From Acidovorax sp. (GTDB lineage Bacteria > Pseudomonadota > Gammaproteobacteria > Burkholderiales > Burkholderiaceae_C): a DNA stretch of 64,000 nucleotides. Under the pieces are notes generated by a model. It did not search any database, had not been told where the DNA came from, and was given only the letters and a program-made list of their open reading frames with translations. The DNA is taken from positions 62,001 to 126,000 of the forward strand of contig JAITLO010000042.1 of assembly GCA_031277855.1 (NCBI GenBank), read 5' to 3'. This document shows positions 26,367 through 35,021 of the stretch, in pieces (positions within the stretch are counted from its first letter, which is position 1; the number at the start of each line of letters is the position of its first letter). Position numbers and translations under genes: made by a program.

Positions 26367-27122
26367 ATGGTCCCCGGTGTGATGGCTCCCCCGCGCCCCG
26401 TGGGGATTCTGGGCGGCATGGGGCCAGCCGCCGGGGCCGATTTTGTGCGCCTGTTCGTGCAGGCCTGCACAGCCTATCTGCAGACACATGATCTACCTGT
26501 GCGCGACCAGGCTTTCCCCGAGCACTGGCTGGCGCAGTTGCCGATTCCCGACCGTACGCAGGCCTTGAGTCAGGCTGCACCCAGCGTTCAAGACCCCGCA
26601 CCGCACATGCTGCAAGGCATGGGCCGCCTGGCCGCTTTGGGCGTGTGCAGCGTGGCCGTGGCCTGCAACACCGCCCATGTCTGGCATGGCCAGCTGCAGG
26701 CCTTGTTCCCCCAGCTGCCCGTGCTGCATATCGCCCAGGAAACCGCAGCCCATTTGCAACGGCAGGGCGCGCGCCAGGCCGTGGTGCTGGCCACGGCAGG
26801 CACCTACCGCACAGGCTTGTATGACGCAGCGCTGCAGTCCTGCGGCATCACACCCCTGGTGCCCGATGCGCAAGGCATAGCGCAGCTGATGCAGGGCATT
26901 TACGAGGGCGTGAAGCGCGGCGATATGGCATTGGCCACGCAATGCTTTGGCAATGTGCTGGAGAACATGCGCCAGCAGCACGGCGAGCTGCCGGTGATCA
27001 TGGGTTGCACCGAAATCCCGCTGGCCCTCCCGCAGGCACCACAAGCCCAAGGCGCCACCTTGATCGACCCGGCCTGGATACTGGCCCAGGCCCTGACGCA
27101 GCAAGCCTATGGGGTGGCATAG
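26367..27122 (+). CDS. Aspartate/glutamate racemase family protein
   Basis: 251 residues. It has the opening GILGGMGPAAGADF and both catalytic cysteines of the cofactor-independent racemases: Cys in VACNTAH and Cys in MGCTEIPLAL. It interconverts L- and D-aspartate or -glutamate, or acts on a related acid. The start at 26367 lies two bases after the stop of the binding protein, indicating coupling; Met at 26382 is an alternative. Together with the divergent DadA-like dehydrogenase it suggests uptake, racemisation and oxidation of acidic amino acids. Confidence 0.9.
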   Translation: MVPGVMAPPRPVGILGGMGPAAGADFVRLFVQACTAYLQTHDLPVRDQAFPEHWLAQLPIPDRTQALSQAAPSVQDPAPHMLQGMGRLAALGVCSVAVACNTAHVWHGQLQALFPQLPVLHIAQETAAHLQRQGARQAVVLATAGTYRTGLYDAALQSCGITPLVPDAQGIAQLMQGIYEGVKRGDMALATQCFGNVLENMRQQHGELPVIMGCTEIPLALPQAPQAQGATLIDPAWILAQALTQQAYGVA

Positions 27123-27126
27123 GGCG

Positions 27127-27215
27127 CTGAAAAAAGCTTTTCAGGATTTGGAGCGCGGCGCCCACGCAAGCTGCCGTCTGCGTGTTGCTGCGCTGAATGT
27201 GAAAAGCGCTTTTCA
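27127..27215. terminator. Two similar palindromes between convergent genes
   Basis: A stem CTGAAAA/TTTTCAG (27127-27144) and a perfect 16-base palindrome TGAAAAGCGCTTTTCA (27200-27215) lie 55 bases apart between the racemase (+) and gabD (-). Each is close to a stop codon, so they may be a pair of related terminators, one per strand. Confidence 0.5.
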
Positions 27216-27230
27216 GCCGATGTCGTCTTG

Positions 27231-28700
27231 TCAGGCCATACACAAATACTTGGTCTGCAGATAGTCCTCTATGCCGTGGTGCGAACCTTCACGGCCCTGG
27301 CCCGATTGCTTGATGCCACCAAAGGGCGCCACCGCCGTGCTGATCAGGCCGGTGTTGATGCCGACCATGCCGTATTCCAGCGCGCCGCTGACGCGCCAGA
27401 CACGGCGCACATCGCGTGCAAAGAAGTAAGCGGCCAGGCCGAACTCGGTGTCGTTGGCCATGCGAATCGCCTCTTCTTCGCTCGTAAAACGGAACACCGG
27501 GGCCACAGGGCCAAACACCTCTTCGCGTGCAATGCGGGCATGCAAAGGCACGTCTGCCAACACCGTGGCTTCATAAAAGCTGCCGCCCAAAGCATGGCGC
27601 TGCCCGCCCTGGACCACGCGCGCCCCCTGGGCCACTGCGTCGGCCACCAGCTCCTGCACTTTGTTCAAGGCTGCAGCATCAATCAGCGGGCCCAGCTGGG
27701 TGTCGCTCTGGCGGCCATCGCCCATGCGCAGCTGGGCCACGGCCTGGGCCAGGCGCTGCACAAAGGCGTCGTAAATGCCGTCTTGCACCAGGATGCGGTT
27801 GGTGCACACACAGGTCTGGCCGCTGTTGCGGTATTTGGAGAGCATGGCCCCGGCCACGGCCTCGTCCAGATCGGCGTCGTCAAAGACGATGAAGGGTGCG
27901 TTGCCACCCAGCTCCAGCGACATTTTCTTCAGCGTCGGCGCGCATTGGCCCGCCAGCAGACGGCCCACCTGGGTGGAGCCGGTGAAGCTGAGCTTGCGCA
28001 CCTTGTCGCTGGAAGTGAGCACGCCACCGATGGCGCGAGAGTCACCGGCCAGCACGCTGAGCACGCCGGCGGGCAAGCCTGCGCGCTGCGCCAGCTCGGC
28101 CAGTGCCAGCGCCGTCAGCGGGGTTTGCTCGGCCGGCTTGACGATCATGGTGCAGCCTGCGGCCAGCGCGGGCGCCAGCTTGCGCGTGATCATGGCGGCA
28201 GGGAAGTTCCAGGGCGTGATGGCAGCGCACACGCCCACGGGCTCCTTGGTCACCAGCAGTTGCCGGTCTTTCCAGGGGGAAGGAATGATCTCGCCATAGA
28301 TGCGGCGTGCCTCTTCGGCAAACCACTCGATGTAAGACGCGGCATAGACGATTTCGCCCCGCGCCTCATCCAGGGGCTTGCCTTGCTCGCTGGTCAGGAT
28401 CAGGGCCAGATCATCCTGGTGCTCCAGCAGCAGCGCATGCCAGCGGCGCAGCACGGCGGCACGCTCATCTGCCGTCCGGCTGCGCCAGGCAGGCAGGGCC
28501 TGGTAGGCGGCCTCTACGGCGCGCTCGGCTTCGCTGGCATGGGCCTTGGCCACCTGGGCCAGCAATGCGCCCGTGGCGGGGTTGTGCACGGCCAGGGTCT
28601 GTCCGTTGTCGGAGTCAATCCAGGCGCCAGCCAGGTAGTTTTGCTGGCGCAACAGGCCCGCATCTTTCAAAACAAGTTCGGTCATGGAGAAAGCAGTCAT
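27231..28700 (-). CDS. gabD: NAD(P)+-dependent succinate-semialdehyde dehydrogenase
   Basis: 489 residues, the usual GabD length, aldehyde dehydrogenase superfamily. The catalytic Glu is in LELGGNAPFIVFDDAD and the catalytic Cys in GQTCVCTNR; CAAITPWNFPAAMITRK and FTGSTQVGRLL form the cofactor pocket. It oxidises succinate semialdehyde to succinate. It is the last gene of an operon, 15 bases after hpaI, whose product releases pyruvate and a semialdehyde. Met at 28685 is an alternative start. Confidence 0.92.
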   Translation of the reverse strand: MTAFSMTELVLKDAGLLRQQNYLAGAWIDSDNGQTLAVHNPATGALLAQVAKAHASEAERAVEAAYQALPAWRSRTADERAAVLRRWHALLLEHQDDLALILTSEQGKPLDEARGEIVYAASYIEWFAEEARRIYGEIIPSPWKDRQLLVTKEPVGVCAAITPWNFPAAMITRKLAPALAAGCTMIVKPAEQTPLTALALAELAQRAGLPAGVLSVLAGDSRAIGGVLTSSDKVRKLSFTGSTQVGRLLAGQCAPTLKKMSLELGGNAPFIVFDDADLDEAVAGAMLSKYRNSGQTCVCTNRILVQDGIYDAFVQRLAQAVAQLRMGDGRQSDTQLGPLIDAAALNKVQELVADAVAQGARVVQGGQRHALGGSFYEATVLADVPLHARIAREEVFGPVAPVFRFTSEEEAIRMANDTEFGLAAYFFARDVRRVWRVSGALEYGMVGINTGLISTAVAPFGGIKQSGQGREGSHHGIEDYLQTKYLCMA

Positions 28701-28715
28701 GGCAGTGATGGCAAC

Positions 28716-29516
28716 TCAGTAGACGGCGCCGCCCTTGGGCACCGGCGCGCTGTGCTTGAACTGCGCGCACAGCTGGCGCGCGGCCAGGGCCAGCAGCGAG
28801 GTATCCACACCCACCGCCACAAACTGCGCACCCAGGTCCAGGTAACGGCGTGCCAGCTTCGGGTCGGAAACCAGAATGCCCGGCGCCTTGCCCAGGGCGC
28901 GCACCGTGGCAATGCCTTGCTCCAGCGCCTGCTGCACCGCGGGCTCGGTGGGGCGCCCCAGATAGCCCATGGAGGCCGACAGATCGGCAGGGCCGAAGAA
29001 CACGCCATCCACGCCGTCCACAGCGGCGATGGATTCCAGCGCCTGCATGCCGGTGACCGACTCCACCTGCACCAGCACGCACAACTCCTTGTGCGCCTGC
29101 TGCAAATAGTCGGGCACGGCATTCCAGCGCGAGGCACGGGCAATGGAGGCACCCACGCCCCGGATGCCCTCGGGCGGGTAGCGGGTGGCAGCCACCACAT
29201 CCATGGCCTGCTGTGCCGAGTCGATCATGGGCACCAGCAGGCTCTGGGCACCAATGTCCAGATACTGCTTGATCAGGGCCGCATCGGCCGACACCGGACG
29301 CACCACGCCATGCGTGCCATAAGCGGCCATGCTTTGCAGCTGGCTCAGCACGCTGGGGACATGGTTGGGCGCATGTTCTGCATCCAGCAGCAGCCAGTCG
29401 AAATCGGCCGTGGCGAGGATCTCGGTGGCATAGGGACTGGCCAGTGCGGCCCACAGGCCGATCTGGGGCTGACCTGACAGCAGGGCCTTCTTGAAAAGAT
29501 TGCTTGGCAATTGCAT
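28716..29516 (-). CDS. hpaI: 4-hydroxy-2-oxo-heptane-1,7-dioate aldolase (HpaI)
   Basis: 266 residues, close to E. coli HpaI (262) along its full length. Shared segments include DFDWLLLDAEHAPN, LLVPMIDSAQQA, RYPPEGIRGVGASIARASRW and VFFGPADLSASMGYLG, which hold the metal-binding Glu and Asp. This class II aldolase cleaves 4-hydroxy-2-oxoheptanedioate and related 4-hydroxy-2-oxoacids into pyruvate plus an aldehyde such as succinate semialdehyde. gabD follows immediately. None of the homoprotocatechuate meta-cleavage genes is nearby, so the substrate probably arises by another route. Confidence 0.93.
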   Translation of the reverse strand: MQLPSNLFKKALLSGQPQIGLWAALASPYATEILATADFDWLLLDAEHAPNHVPSVLSQLQSMAAYGTHGVVRPVSADAALIKQYLDIGAQSLLVPMIDSAQQAMDVVAATRYPPEGIRGVGASIARASRWNAVPDYLQQAHKELCVLVQVESVTGMQALESIAAVDGVDGVFFGPADLSASMGYLGRPTEPAVQQALEQGIATVRALGKAPGILVSDPKLARRYLDLGAQFVAVGVDTSLLALAARQLCAQFKHSAPVPKGGAVY

Positions 29517-29535
29517 GGGTGGCTTTCCAGAAGTC

Positions 29536-30534
29536 TCAGTCGATGCTGGCGCCCGAGTCCTTGACGATGGGCGCCCAGCGCGCCATTTCGCTGCGGATGA
29601 AGCTGCCAAATTCAGCGGCCGAGCCCGGTGCGGGTTGCGTGCCCATGCTGATCAACTTGGCTTGCACGGTCTTGTCCGCCAGGATGGTGGTGATGTGGCG
29701 GTTGAGCGTGTTCACGATGGCGGCATCGGTGCCGGCCGGTGCCAGCAGACCGAACCACGAGGTCAGGTTGAAATTGGGAAAGCCCGACTCCGCCACCGTG
29801 GGCACCTTGGGCAGCTGGGCGCTGCGCTTGGCGCCCGTGACCGCCAGCGGCAGCAGGCGGTCAGCGCTGATGTGGGGCAGCGGTGCGGGCAGGTTGTCGA
29901 TGGCGAAATCGATCTCGCCGCCATACAGCGCTTGCAGCATGGGGGCCGAGCCCTTGTAGGGCACATGTTGCAGGGTGACGCCGGCCGTGGTGCCGAACAC
30001 CGAGCCAATCAAATGCGTGAGCGAGGCATTGCCGGTCGAGCCAAAGCTCAGTCCGCCCGCAGACTGCTTTTGCTTGGCCACGGCCAGCAGATCGGCCATG
30101 GAGCGAATGCCCAGGCGGTTGTTGGGATTGGCCAGGAAGACATTGGTCACCGTGACCACATTGCTCACGGGCGCAAATGCGGTGGCAGGGTCAAAGGGCA
30201 GCTTTTTGTAGACCAGGGGGTTGATGGCCAGGATGTTGCTGGACACCAGCAGCAGGGTGTAGCCATCCGCAGGCGACTTGGCCACGGCATCGGCACCGAT
30301 ATTGCCACCCGCGCCGGCCTTGTTTTCCACGATGAAGGTACCACCCGTGCGTTCCTGCAGCTGCTGGGCTACCAGACGGGCCACCAGGTCGGTCGTGCCA
30401 CCGGGCGTGAACGGCACCACGATTTTGACGGCGCGAGCGGGGTAGGCATCGGCATGTGCCAGCGCTGGGCCCAGCGTCAGGGAGGCGATTCCGAGTGCGG
30501 TGAGCAGCTTGCGGCGCGACAGTTGGGGCTTCAT
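29536..30534 (-). CDS. TTT-family (Bug) periplasmic substrate-binding protein 3
   Basis: 332 residues with a Tat-like signal (SRRKLLTALGIASLTLGPA). The Bug signature KIVVPFTPGGTTDLVARLVA is followed by FIVENKAGAGGNIG. It lies between the FAD dehydrogenase and hpaI genes on one strand (gaps 89 and 19 bases), so it probably binds the hydroxy-dicarboxylate that this operon degrades. No TctA/TctB genes are in the window. Confidence 0.9.
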   Translation of the reverse strand: MKPQLSRRKLLTALGIASLTLGPALAHADAYPARAVKIVVPFTPGGTTDLVARLVAQQLQERTGGTFIVENKAGAGGNIGADAVAKSPADGYTLLLVSSNILAINPLVYKKLPFDPATAFAPVSNVVTVTNVFLANPNNRLGIRSMADLLAVAKQKQSAGGLSFGSTGNASLTHLIGSVFGTTAGVTLQHVPYKGSAPMLQALYGGEIDFAIDNLPAPLPHISADRLLPLAVTGAKRSAQLPKVPTVAESGFPNFNLTSWFGLLAPAGTDAAIVNTLNRHITTILADKTVQAKLISMGTQPAPGSAAEFGSFIRSEMARWAPIVKDSGASID

Positions 30535-30623
30535 AAAGGTCTCCTGGGTAGTAGTAAGAAAAATGGGTGCTGGCTCAGCGCCAGAGTGCTCCGAGGGCGT
30601 TGTCGGCAGGTCCGGGAAAAGGC

Positions 30624-32021
30624 CTACAAAACCTTGCCGGGATTGAGAATGCCCAGCGGGTCCAGGGCCTGTTTGAGGGTGTGCATGAGGGCGATTTCCT
30701 CGGGGCTGCGCGTCACCGCAAGGTGTTGGCGCTTTTTGCGGCCAATGCCGTGTTCGGCCGACACCGCACCCTGCAGGGCGCCCACACAGTCATAGACCAG
30801 TTGCTCAATGGCCGGGGCATGGGAGCCTTGCGTGCCCGGCACATCGATGACGATGTGCAGGTTGTTGTCACCCAGATGCCCGAAGTACATGCGCGTGCAG
30901 CCCGGCCAGGCGGCTTCGGCACTGGCCTCGACTTGTTGTACCGCCTGGGCCATGCCATCCAGGGGAAAGCTCACATCAAAGGTGGAGCGGTGTGGCAGAT
31001 GCACGGGGAACTCGGCCACGGCATCACGCAGATGCCAAAAGCGCTGCTGGTCTTGCATGGACTGGGCAATGGCGGCATCTGCCAGCCAGCCTTGCTCCAG
31101 GCAATGCGACAGCAGTTGCTCAAAACGCGCCCCGTCCTGGGCCTCGTCGCCACCCTGGGCTTCCAGCAGCAAATACATGCCGTGCTGGCCTTGCAAAGGC
31201 GAATCCACGCCAGGCAAGCGGGTGACGAACTCGTAGAAATTGGGCCACATCACCTCAAAGGCCGACAGGCTACCGCCCAGGCGCGCACGCGCTTCACGCA
31301 ACACCTTGAGGGCCGCATCCAGATCGGGCAAGGCCAGCAAGGCGCATTGCGTGGTACTTGGCAAAGGGTGCAGGCGCAACACGGCCTGGGTCACAATGCC
31401 CAGCGTGCCTTCGCTGCCGATGAACAAATGCTTGAGGTCATAGCCGCTGTTGTTCTTGATCATCTTGTTCAGCGAGCTCACCACCGTGCCATCGGCCAGC
31501 ACCACTTCCAGGCCAAGCAGGTTGTCGCGCGCCATGCCGTAGCGGATCACACGATTGCCGCCGGCGTTGGTGGCGATGTTGCCGCCCAGCGTGCAAGAGC
31601 CGCGCGCGCCAATGTCCAGCCCGCAGCAAAAACCGGCAGCCTCGGCAGCCTGCTGCACGGACTCCAGAATCGCCCCGGCCTGCACGGTGAGCGTGCCGCC
31701 GCTGACATCCACTTCGCCGATGGCATTCATGCGCTCCAGCGACAGTGCCACTTCATGGGCCTGGGGATGTGCGCCGCCGACCAGTCCGGTCAACCCACCT
31801 TGGGCCACCACAGGCTGGCGGTGTGCATGGCAGATGCGCAGCATGGTGGAGACTTCTTCGGTGTTGCGCGGCAACAGCAGGGCCAGCGGGCATTGCGGGT
31901 CCATGCGTGTCCAGTCCGTGTGGTGGCGCGCACCAATGGCATCGCCCAGGCGTATGCGGTCGGCGGGCAGTGCCGCCAGCAAGGCTTGCAAGACAGGGGA
32001 GTGTTGGAGTGCGTGGGTCAT
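30624..32021 (-). CDS. FAD-binding oxidoreductase, 2-hydroxyacid dehydrogenase type
   Basis: 465 residues of the FAD-linked oxidase (PCMH plus C-terminal cap) family. VVAQGGLTGLVGGA and GARGSCTLGGNIATNAGGN line the FAD pyrophosphate; the cap ends with AEHGIGRKKRQHL and LDPLGILNPGKVL. Relatives oxidise D-2-hydroxyglutarate, D-lactate or other 2-hydroxyacids. It is the promoter-proximal gene of the hpaI-gabD operon, so it most likely makes the 2-oxo group that the aldolase needs. The start at 32021 is chosen over a longer, low-complexity extension. Confidence 0.88.
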   Translation of the reverse strand: MTHALQHSPVLQALLAALPADRIRLGDAIGARHHTDWTRMDPQCPLALLLPRNTEEVSTMLRICHAHRQPVVAQGGLTGLVGGAHPQAHEVALSLERMNAIGEVDVSGGTLTVQAGAILESVQQAAEAAGFCCGLDIGARGSCTLGGNIATNAGGNRVIRYGMARDNLLGLEVVLADGTVVSSLNKMIKNNSGYDLKHLFIGSEGTLGIVTQAVLRLHPLPSTTQCALLALPDLDAALKVLREARARLGGSLSAFEVMWPNFYEFVTRLPGVDSPLQGQHGMYLLLEAQGGDEAQDGARFEQLLSHCLEQGWLADAAIAQSMQDQQRFWHLRDAVAEFPVHLPHRSTFDVSFPLDGMAQAVQQVEASAEAAWPGCTRMYFGHLGDNNLHIVIDVPGTQGSHAPAIEQLVYDCVGALQGAVSAEHGIGRKKRQHLAVTRSPEEIALMHTLKQALDPLGILNPGKVL

Positions 32022-32205
32022 GTGCAAGGCCGTGCAACACGGCAAAAAGGCTTTTACGTAAGACTGGTGATGATTGTGGTCAGGCTTGGCATGGGGGGTA
32101 AACTTCGGTTTTGGCACCGCGTATGAGAAAAACTCATGCCTGGTGAACCGACTCACCTTGGCAATGGGCTGCAGCGCTTGCAGCTCCAGCGACTGGAATC
32201 ACGGT

Positions 32206-33126
32206 TTGGCGCGGCGCATCCCCCCTCTCAATCCCCTGCACACTTTTGAAGTGGTGGCCCGCACAGGCAGCCTGACGGTGGCCGCCGCCCAGTTGCATGT
32301 CACCCAGTCGGCCGTGAGCCGCCAGATTGCAACGCTGGAGCAGTATTTCGGCGTCGAGCTGTTCAAGCGCGAGCGCCAGGGGGTGTCACTGACCGAGGTC
32401 GGCCAGCGCTACGCTGCCCAGGTGGTACCGGCGTTCGCCGCCATTGCTTCCGCCACGGAAATGCTGTGGCACAAGCCCGATGAAGCGGTGTTGCGCGTGG
32501 GCACGTATTCCACCTTCTCGGCCAAATGGCTGATTCCGCGCCTGCCCCAGTTCCTGGCTCGCCACCCTGGCAAAGATGTGCGCATCCACCGCCTGGTGCC
32601 TGCGGTGAACTTTGACCGTGATCCCGTAGACCTGGCCATACAGCTTGCGGGTGACGAGGTCCTGCGGCAAAGCGGGCTGCGTGCGGACCGGATCTTTCCC
32701 GAGTACCTGGAGCCCGTTTGCGCCCCCGTGCTGCTGCAGCGCCTGGCTGCCTCCGGCCAGCCTCTGAACGCCTTGCTGGGCCAACGACTGCTGGTGTCCA
32801 AATACCATGCACGCGACTGGGACGACTGGCTCCATACCCATGGCTTGGAAGCCGACGCTGCCACGGCAGAACGCATGGAGTTCAATGCCTCCATGCTGAC
32901 CTGGCAGGCTGCTGTACACGGCATGGGTGTGGCCATTGGCCAATGGCCTTTGCTGCAGCAGGAGGTGAGCGATGGAGCCCTGGTCCAGCCTTTTGGCCTG
33001 CCCCTGAAGACCGCGCGCAGTTACTGGCTGCTGCGCCCGCAGGGACAACGCAGCAGCCCCTTGGTAAAAGCCTTCAGGCAATGGCTGCTGCAGGAAGCCG
33101 CCAAGGAGCCTTTGCCAGGCAGCTGA
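32206..33126 (+). CDS. LysR family regulator, GcvA type
   Basis: 306 residues. The N-terminal HTH region includes ARRIPPLNPLHTFEVVARTG and AAQLHVTQSAVSRQIATLE. No ATG sits at the normal place: TTG at 32206 gives the family-typical MARRIPPLNPL start, while an ATG at 32164 would add 14 residues. It is divergent from the FAD dehydrogenase-Bug-hpaI-gabD operon across about 185 bases and is its likely regulator. It converges with the thioesterase gene, ending 12 bases from it. Confidence 0.85.
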   Translation: MARRIPPLNPLHTFEVVARTGSLTVAAAQLHVTQSAVSRQIATLEQYFGVELFKRERQGVSLTEVGQRYAAQVVPAFAAIASATEMLWHKPDEAVLRVGTYSTFSAKWLIPRLPQFLARHPGKDVRIHRLVPAVNFDRDPVDLAIQLAGDEVLRQSGLRADRIFPEYLEPVCAPVLLQRLAASGQPLNALLGQRLLVSKYHARDWDDWLHTHGLEADAATAERMEFNASMLTWQAAVHGMGVAIGQWPLLQQEVSDGALVQPFGLPLKTARSYWLLRPQGQRSSPLVKAFRQWLLQEAAKEPLPGS

Positions 33127-33138
33127 GGCGCAAGCAAG

Positions 33139-33561
33139 TCAGCGCGGAGGCAAGATGGCCATGGTGATGCGCGAGACACAGGTCAGCTCGCCGGCCTCGT
33201 TGCACATATCGATTTGCCAGACCTGGGTGGTGCGGCCTATGTGGACCGGCTTGGCCGTGCCGGTAACCCAGCCGCTGGTGGCGGAGCGCAGGTGGTTGGC
33301 GTTGATATCCAGGCCCACGGCCAGATAGCCTTCGGGGCAGGCGTGGTAGGCCCCCACCGAGCCCAGAGTCTCTGCCAGCACCACGCTGACGCCGCCATGC
33401 AGCAGGCCGAAAGGCTGCTTGGTACGCTCGTCCACAGGCACCCGGCCAACCAGGTAGTCATCCCCTTTTTCGATGATCTCTATGCCCAGATGGCCCACGG
33501 CGCAATTTGCATTGCGGGCGTTCATGTCTTCCACGGTGGCGGCTTTTTTCCAGATGGCCAT
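33139..33561 (-). CDS. Hotdog-fold acyl-CoA thioesterase, YdiI/MenI-like
   Basis: 140 residues, nearly the length of E. coli YdiI. The core PFGLLHGGVSVVLAETLGS holds the catalytic Glu of the 4-hydroxybenzoyl-CoA-type hotdog fold, and GLDINANHLRSA and VWQIDMCNEAGEL also match YdiI. It hydrolyses acyl- or aroyl-CoA thioesters; proofreading or detoxification is likely rather than menaquinone synthesis. It follows the histidine kinase gene on the same strand after 80 bases. Confidence 0.9.
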   Translation of the reverse strand: MAIWKKAATVEDMNARNANCAVGHLGIEIIEKGDDYLVGRVPVDERTKQPFGLLHGGVSVVLAETLGSVGAYHACPEGYLAVGLDINANHLRSATSGWVTGTAKPVHIGRTTQVWQIDMCNEAGELTCVSRITMAILPPR

Positions 33562-33641
33562 GTCTTGTGTCTCCTATATGAAGCCGCATGATGCGCGCAG
33601 CGGCGCGGGCGGGCTGCCCACTGCGTGACAGCGGCGCCCCA

Positions 33642-35021
33642 TCACGCAGCAGCAGGCAGTTGCAGCCGCACTTCAAAGCCGGGGTGCAGATTGGCAAAGT
33701 CCAGCAGGCCGTCATGCAGGCTGACAATGGCCTGCACGCTGGACAGGCCCAGGCCATGGCCAGGCAGGCGCTCATGGGCGCGGAAAAAGCGCTGGGTGAG
33801 CTGGGACATGCGCTCCGGTGGCACGCCAGGGCCGTTGTCCTGCACGCGCAGATCGACCAGACCCGTATGCCCATCCACCTGCGCCGTGATGGTGATCCGG
33901 CCACCGGCCTGCTGGCAGGCGTATTTGAGGGCGTTTTCCACCAGATTGGCCAGGGCGCTAGCCAGCAGATCGGCATCGGCCAGCACGCGGGGCTGGCCCT
34001 GCAGCTGTACCTGCAGCGTCCCTTCGGCGTCCTCGGCCACCGGCGCGTACAGGTCTTCGATCTCGGCCAGCAAGGCCTCCAGGTCCACGGCTGTGAATTC
34101 CTGGCGTCGCATGCCGGTCTCCAGTTCGGCAATCTGCAGCAGTTTTTCAAACACCGTGCCCAGGTCTTGCACCTCCTGCTCCGCACGCTCCAGCAGGCGC
34201 TGCTGCTCGATACCGCTCAAATGACTGGCACTGCGCAGCTGCAGCAGCACCCGGGTCAGCGGGGTGCGCAGATTGTGGGCAATGGTGTTGGAGACATGGC
34301 GCACCCCATCCATCAAATGCTCGACCTGGTCCAGCATTTTGTTGATGTCGCGGCCCAGCCGGGTGAATTCGTCATCCTGGTTGGGCAGGGGAATGCGCTG
34401 GCCCATGTCTCCTGCGGCCACCTGCTGCAAGGTGCGGCGTATGCTGGCCGCGCGCTCATCCACCAGGCGCCGGAAACCGGCGCTGCCGGACAGGGCCAGA
34501 ATCACCACAATCACCACGGCCGACAGACTGGCACGCATAAAGCGCTGTTCGATATCGCGCAGCGCCTCCATATCGCTGCCCACGATCAGCATATGGCTGC
34601 TTTCCAGCCGCGCCACGGCCACGCGGCCGCTGAGCGTGCGTCCATCGCGCTGCACCTGCAGCTCACGCAGCCCCAGGGTGGAGAGGCTGCGCTGCGGCTG
34701 GATGCTGGCATTGCCCACCAGCATATGGCCCTGGGCATCGGTGAGGATGACGATTTCGGTCTGGCTGTCGACACCATCGCTCAGCAGGTTGCGGATTTCC
34801 TGCTGCAGCGAGGCCTCGCCGTAATGCCGGGCATGGGCCTCCAGCCGTTTGAGGTCTTGCTTGGCCTGCTGGTCGATACGGGCGCTGAGCACGCCCACCA
34901 TTTGCACATAGAAGATGGCCAGCACCACCACCATGGTCAGCAGCAGCAGGACACCGTAGTACAGAGCCAGGCGAAAGGCGATGGAACGCCAGGGCCGCCC
35001 CTTGGGGGTGGCCGCACTCAT
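33642..35021 (-). CDS. Two-component sensor histidine kinase
   Basis: 459 residues. Two transmembrane segments (about 20-42 and 165-185) enclose a periplasmic sensor of about 120 residues. A HAMP-like region follows, then the H-box VSNTIAHNLRTPLTRV, N-box LVENALKYA, G1 DNGPGVPPE and G2 GHGLGLSS. The start at 35021 overlaps the response regulator stop by four bases (ATGA), showing translational coupling. It lies downstream of the RND efflux genes on the same strand and probably senses their periplasmic substrate. Confidence 0.93.
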   Translation of the reverse strand: MSAATPKGRPWRSIAFRLALYYGVLLLLTMVVVLAIFYVQMVGVLSARIDQQAKQDLKRLEAHARHYGEASLQQEIRNLLSDGVDSQTEIVILTDAQGHMLVGNASIQPQRSLSTLGLRELQVQRDGRTLSGRVAVARLESSHMLIVGSDMEALRDIEQRFMRASLSAVVIVVILALSGSAGFRRLVDERAASIRRTLQQVAAGDMGQRIPLPNQDDEFTRLGRDINKMLDQVEHLMDGVRHVSNTIAHNLRTPLTRVLLQLRSASHLSGIEQQRLLERAEQEVQDLGTVFEKLLQIAELETGMRRQEFTAVDLEALLAEIEDLYAPVAEDAEGTLQVQLQGQPRVLADADLLASALANLVENALKYACQQAGGRITITAQVDGHTGLVDLRVQDNGPGVPPERMSQLTQRFFRAHERLPGHGLGLSSVQAIVSLHDGLLDFANLHPGFEVRLQLPAAA

